From Bacillota bacterium (GTDB lineage Bacteria > Bacillota > Clostridia > Lachnospirales > Cellulosilyticaceae): 6,545 nt of DNA. The notes under the pieces were generated by a model. That model ran no database searches and was not told the DNA's origin. It saw only the letters and a list, made by a program, of their open reading frames with translations. The stretch lies in assembly GCA_023457875.1 (NCBI GenBank), contig JAEXBC010000394.1:1-6545 (forward strand). Direction: 5' to 3'. How positions within the stretch are numbered: the stretch's first letter is position 1; each line of letters starts with the position of its first letter. Below, piece after piece: positions 4,852 to 6,545 of the stretch. Position numbers and translations under genes: made by a program.

Positions 4852-5389
4852 TCGCTTCGACCTCCTCTTTTGTGGAACAGTTAAAAATCTGCTCTTTATA
4901 ATATTCTTGTTTTTCCCTTAGAGGAAACACATAGTCCGCAATTGCATTTTGAAGAGAGAAAAATTCAGGTAGGGTAAATACTCTACAAGCTTTCTTGGTA
5001 TCGTGCCATTTTAATTGCCAATCAGTTTCGCCTATACTTTGCTTCAATAAATAAACATTGTAATCCGTCTGCATTTCTATCTGATCCTCTTGAGTCACAC
5101 CATAGTATTTCCCATCCGTCCATAACAAAGGATTGTTTTTAAGAAAAGTTTGTAGAGCTAATTTGTTTTCTTCTTGTTTTGCTTCTTTTACTGTTAATCC
5201 ATTCTTTTCATAAACAACTTTTAATTCACCTTTTTCATCTAGAGCATATGACCCTTGATAACCATCTCTTTGTTCAATTTTAGGTGGATTTTCCACAATA
5301 GTATAAGAAATATTGTCCGTTTCACCTAACATTCGAGTTTCTAATAAGGTGTTTTGTTCTTTGTCTTTTAAAATTAATATTCTTGCCAT
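4826..5389 (-). CDS. Tail-fibre accessory/assembly-like protein (DUF4376-like C-terminus)
   Basis: This is a soluble 187-residue protein with no membrane segment. The ATG at 5389 is preferred over the in-frame GTG at 5398 because the SD AAAGGAT (5404-5399) lies 9 nt upstream of the ATG but would abut the GTG. The N-terminal half is beta-rich and polar. Residues about 64-82 are a charged helix. The C-terminal third has W124/W128, LQNAIADYVFPLREK (146-160) and a helix ending EEVEAIEIDYE. That layout resembles the DUF4376 pattern found at the C-terminus of many phage proteins encoded just after tail fibres. By position and pattern it probably helps fold or assemble the fibre, or is a minor tail component. 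This is inferred from context and from memory of the family pattern, not proven. Its last codons overlap the next gene. Confidence 0.6.
   Translation of the reverse strand: MARILILKDKEQNTLLETRMLGETDNISYTIVENPPKIEQRDGYQGSYALDEKGELKVVYEKNGLTVKEAKQEENKLALQTFLKNNPLLWTDGKYYGVTQEDQIEMQTDYNVYLLKQSIGETDWQLKWHDTKKACRVFTLPEFFSLQNAIADYVFPLREKQEYYKEQIFNCSTKEEVEAIEIDYETV
4861..4868 (-). promoter_or_regulatory. Ribosome binding site selecting a TTG start
   Basis: AGAGGAGG, a near-perfect SD, lies inside the preceding gene, 9 nt upstream of the TTG at 4851. The in-frame ATG at 4839 would be 21 nt away, which is too far. This is the reason for choosing the TTG start of the downstream membrane protein. Confidence 0.7.
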
Positions 5390-5424
5390 TAAAACCACAT
5401 CCTTTTCAATTTTATTTTATAAAA

Positions 5425-6545
5425 CTAAGCTTTATATCCAAACAGCGTTGAAGATGTCATAGAAGTAATTGTTACGCCTATTTTACTTGAAAAAAAATAT
5501 GCAGTGACACCGGCTGAATTATATGCATAAGCTGAGTATTCATCAGTTGTATTTAATTCAACGATACTAGATTTCAGAAGACCACCATCAGCTGTTGAAA
5601 TACGTAAAGCCTTTGTTGCAGAATGCACCTTAAAATTAATACCATCACTACCACTTTGTGAAGAAACACCTATCCCACTAGCTGTTAAACTGAAAGGTGG
5701 TGACCAACTATAAGCATAAGTCTTGCTCAAATTAAACATTGTTCCTAAACTTTCAAAACTCAGTAACAATCCTATGTAATAAGCGTAATCTGCAAATGTC
5801 GTTTGGTTGCTCAACGTTGTATTTAATTTGCCGTTAATGGCGTTGGCAACAAGGGTTTTCCCACTAACGACAGTAGATTTTAAACTGTTTATTTCCGTAT
5901 CTCTTGATTGTATATTTGCATCAAATAAATTCTTAGTTTTTAATGGTGTCATGTAAGCTGTATCCGCAGTACCTGCTTGTGCTTGTGCAGTAGTAGCAAT
6001 ACCGTAGTTTTGGACATTACCTAACCCAACTTGTGATTTAGTCACATTATGAGGATTGCTTGTGTTGGTAACATGAGCTGCTGCTGCTTTATTGTCTAAT
6101 GCACTTTGTAAGTTTGACACATCTGAAATTGTATGCCCATGTTGTGTTGGTGGGTATGTATCTGGCTTCCCTGTAATACTTCCCCATGTTAGCTTTAAAC
6201 TATCGAAAAGGCTTTGAACCCATGTTCTTATTGGTTTATGTGATTCTGGATCATTATTATGGTCTTCTAAATCATTACGATTAAGATAAACTAAACTATT
6301 ATCAATTATGGCAGTTACTTGCTGTGCATTACTCACTAATACTCCTATATTGATCATCTTTTCATTTAACATCTCAGATGAAACATAAGAGCAATCACTT
6401 GCATTAGCGTATAAATATAAAACTTCTATATTATCGCTACCTTTTGCATACACACCGACTTCCTTCCAATAGAAATCTTCTACGATTTCAGATTGAACTA
6501 ATGTTGCAGATAAGATAACCTGACTGCCTTTTCTAGTAATACTCT
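5425..6545 (-). CDS. Phage tail-collar/tail-fibre protein, C-terminal part (5' end beyond the window)
   Basis: The frame stays open from the right edge, giving 372 residues without a start, so this is a 5'-truncated view of a longer gene; the GTG at 6453 is internal. The first visible residues contain FYWKEVGVYAK (about 24-34), typical of the N-terminal collar domain of phage tail fibres (DUF3751-like). Then come WGSITGKP (about 120-127), a QHGH histidine motif (134-137), a phage-fibre repeat-like NPHNVTKSQVGLGNV (163-177), YMTPLKTKN (197-205), a short helical stretch, and GKTLVANAINGKL (228-240). The last ~130 residues are Ser/Thr/Ala/Tyr-rich and probably form the receptor-contacting head. 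The collar domain would attach to the baseplate and the distal part would bind the host surface. The stop is TAG, 35 nt before the next gene's ATG. The family role is well supported; the exact receptor is unknown. Confidence 0.88.
   Translation of the reverse strand, partial: SITRKGSQVILSATLVQSEIVEDFYWKEVGVYAKGSDNIEVLYLYANASDCSYVSSEMLNEKMINIGVLVSNAQQVTAIIDNSLVYLNRNDLEDHNNDPESHKPIRTWVQSLFDSLKLTWGSITGKPDTYPPTQHGHTISDVSNLQSALDNKAAAAHVTNTSNPHNVTKSQVGLGNVQNYGIATTAQAQAGTADTAYMTPLKTKNLFDANIQSRDTEINSLKSTVVSGKTLVANAINGKLNTTLSNQTTFADYAYYIGLLLSFESLGTMFNLSKTYAYSWSPPFSLTASGIGVSSQSGSDGINFKVHSATKALRISTADGGLLKSSIVELNTTDEYSAYAYNSAGVTAYFFSSKIGVTITSMTSSTLFGYKA

Noticed and set aside
6451..6453. GTG as the start of the tail-fibre gene
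   Set aside because: The frame continues upstream to the window edge with a conserved-looking collar motif (FYWKEVG), so the GTG is an internal Val.
1..6545. CRISPR array, tRNA or rRNA
   Set aside because: No regularly spaced direct repeats and no tRNA or rRNA signatures were seen on either strand.

Overview
The window looks like the 3' end of the late region of a temperate phage or prophage, plus an accessory region beyond it, from a low-GC Bacillota host. Every convincing gene is on the minus strand, so transcription runs from the right edge to the left edge. The phage assignment rests on a tail-fibre gene, a XhlA-type lysis protein, a holin-like protein and a GH24 (T4-type) lysozyme packed in one operon. 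A T4-type lysozyme in such an AT-rich context would suit a diderm Bacillota (Negativicutes) host, but a Clostridia host is also possible and the genus cannot be fixed from this sequence.

Region A (6545 to 4826): the C-terminal 372 residues of a tail-collar/tail-fibre protein, open at the right edge, followed by a 187-residue protein that resembles tail-fibre accessory or assembly proteins (DUF4376-like). Together they would build the receptor-contacting end of the tail.

Region B (4851 to 2834): a tightly coupled lysis cassette. In transcription order it holds a 4-TM protein of the 'putative ABC transporter type IV' (CmpB-like) family, a XhlA-like coiled-coil/1-TM protein, a 2-TM protein, a 3-TM holin candidate and the GH24 endolysin. 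Junctions are very short, including a TTG start inside the previous gene, Shine-Dalgarno (SD) sites embedded in upstream stop regions and a 4-nt ATGA overlap at holin/endolysin. A strong intrinsic terminator overlaps the endolysin stop and ends the late operon.

Region C (2830 to 2525): a stand-alone small gene of 59 residues with one predicted TM segment. It has its own promoter-like sequence and its own strong terminator.

Region D (2524 to about 131): very AT-rich accessory DNA. It holds a translationally coupled pair, a 75-residue Zn-ribbon-like protein and a 348-residue single-TM protein with a C-terminal alpha/beta region, closed by an intrinsic terminator. A 5-TM protein with a soluble, beta-rich tail follows, with its own probable terminator. 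Their position after the lysis module is where phages often carry cargo such as lysogenic-conversion or anti-phage genes; no function is proven.

At the left edge there is an exact TTGACA-17-TATAAT promoter reading out of the window, with a perfect 10-bp palindrome at the expected transcription start. The gene or RNA it drives lies outside the window. No tRNA, rRNA, CRISPR array, insertion sequence, integrase or confirmed attachment site was seen.
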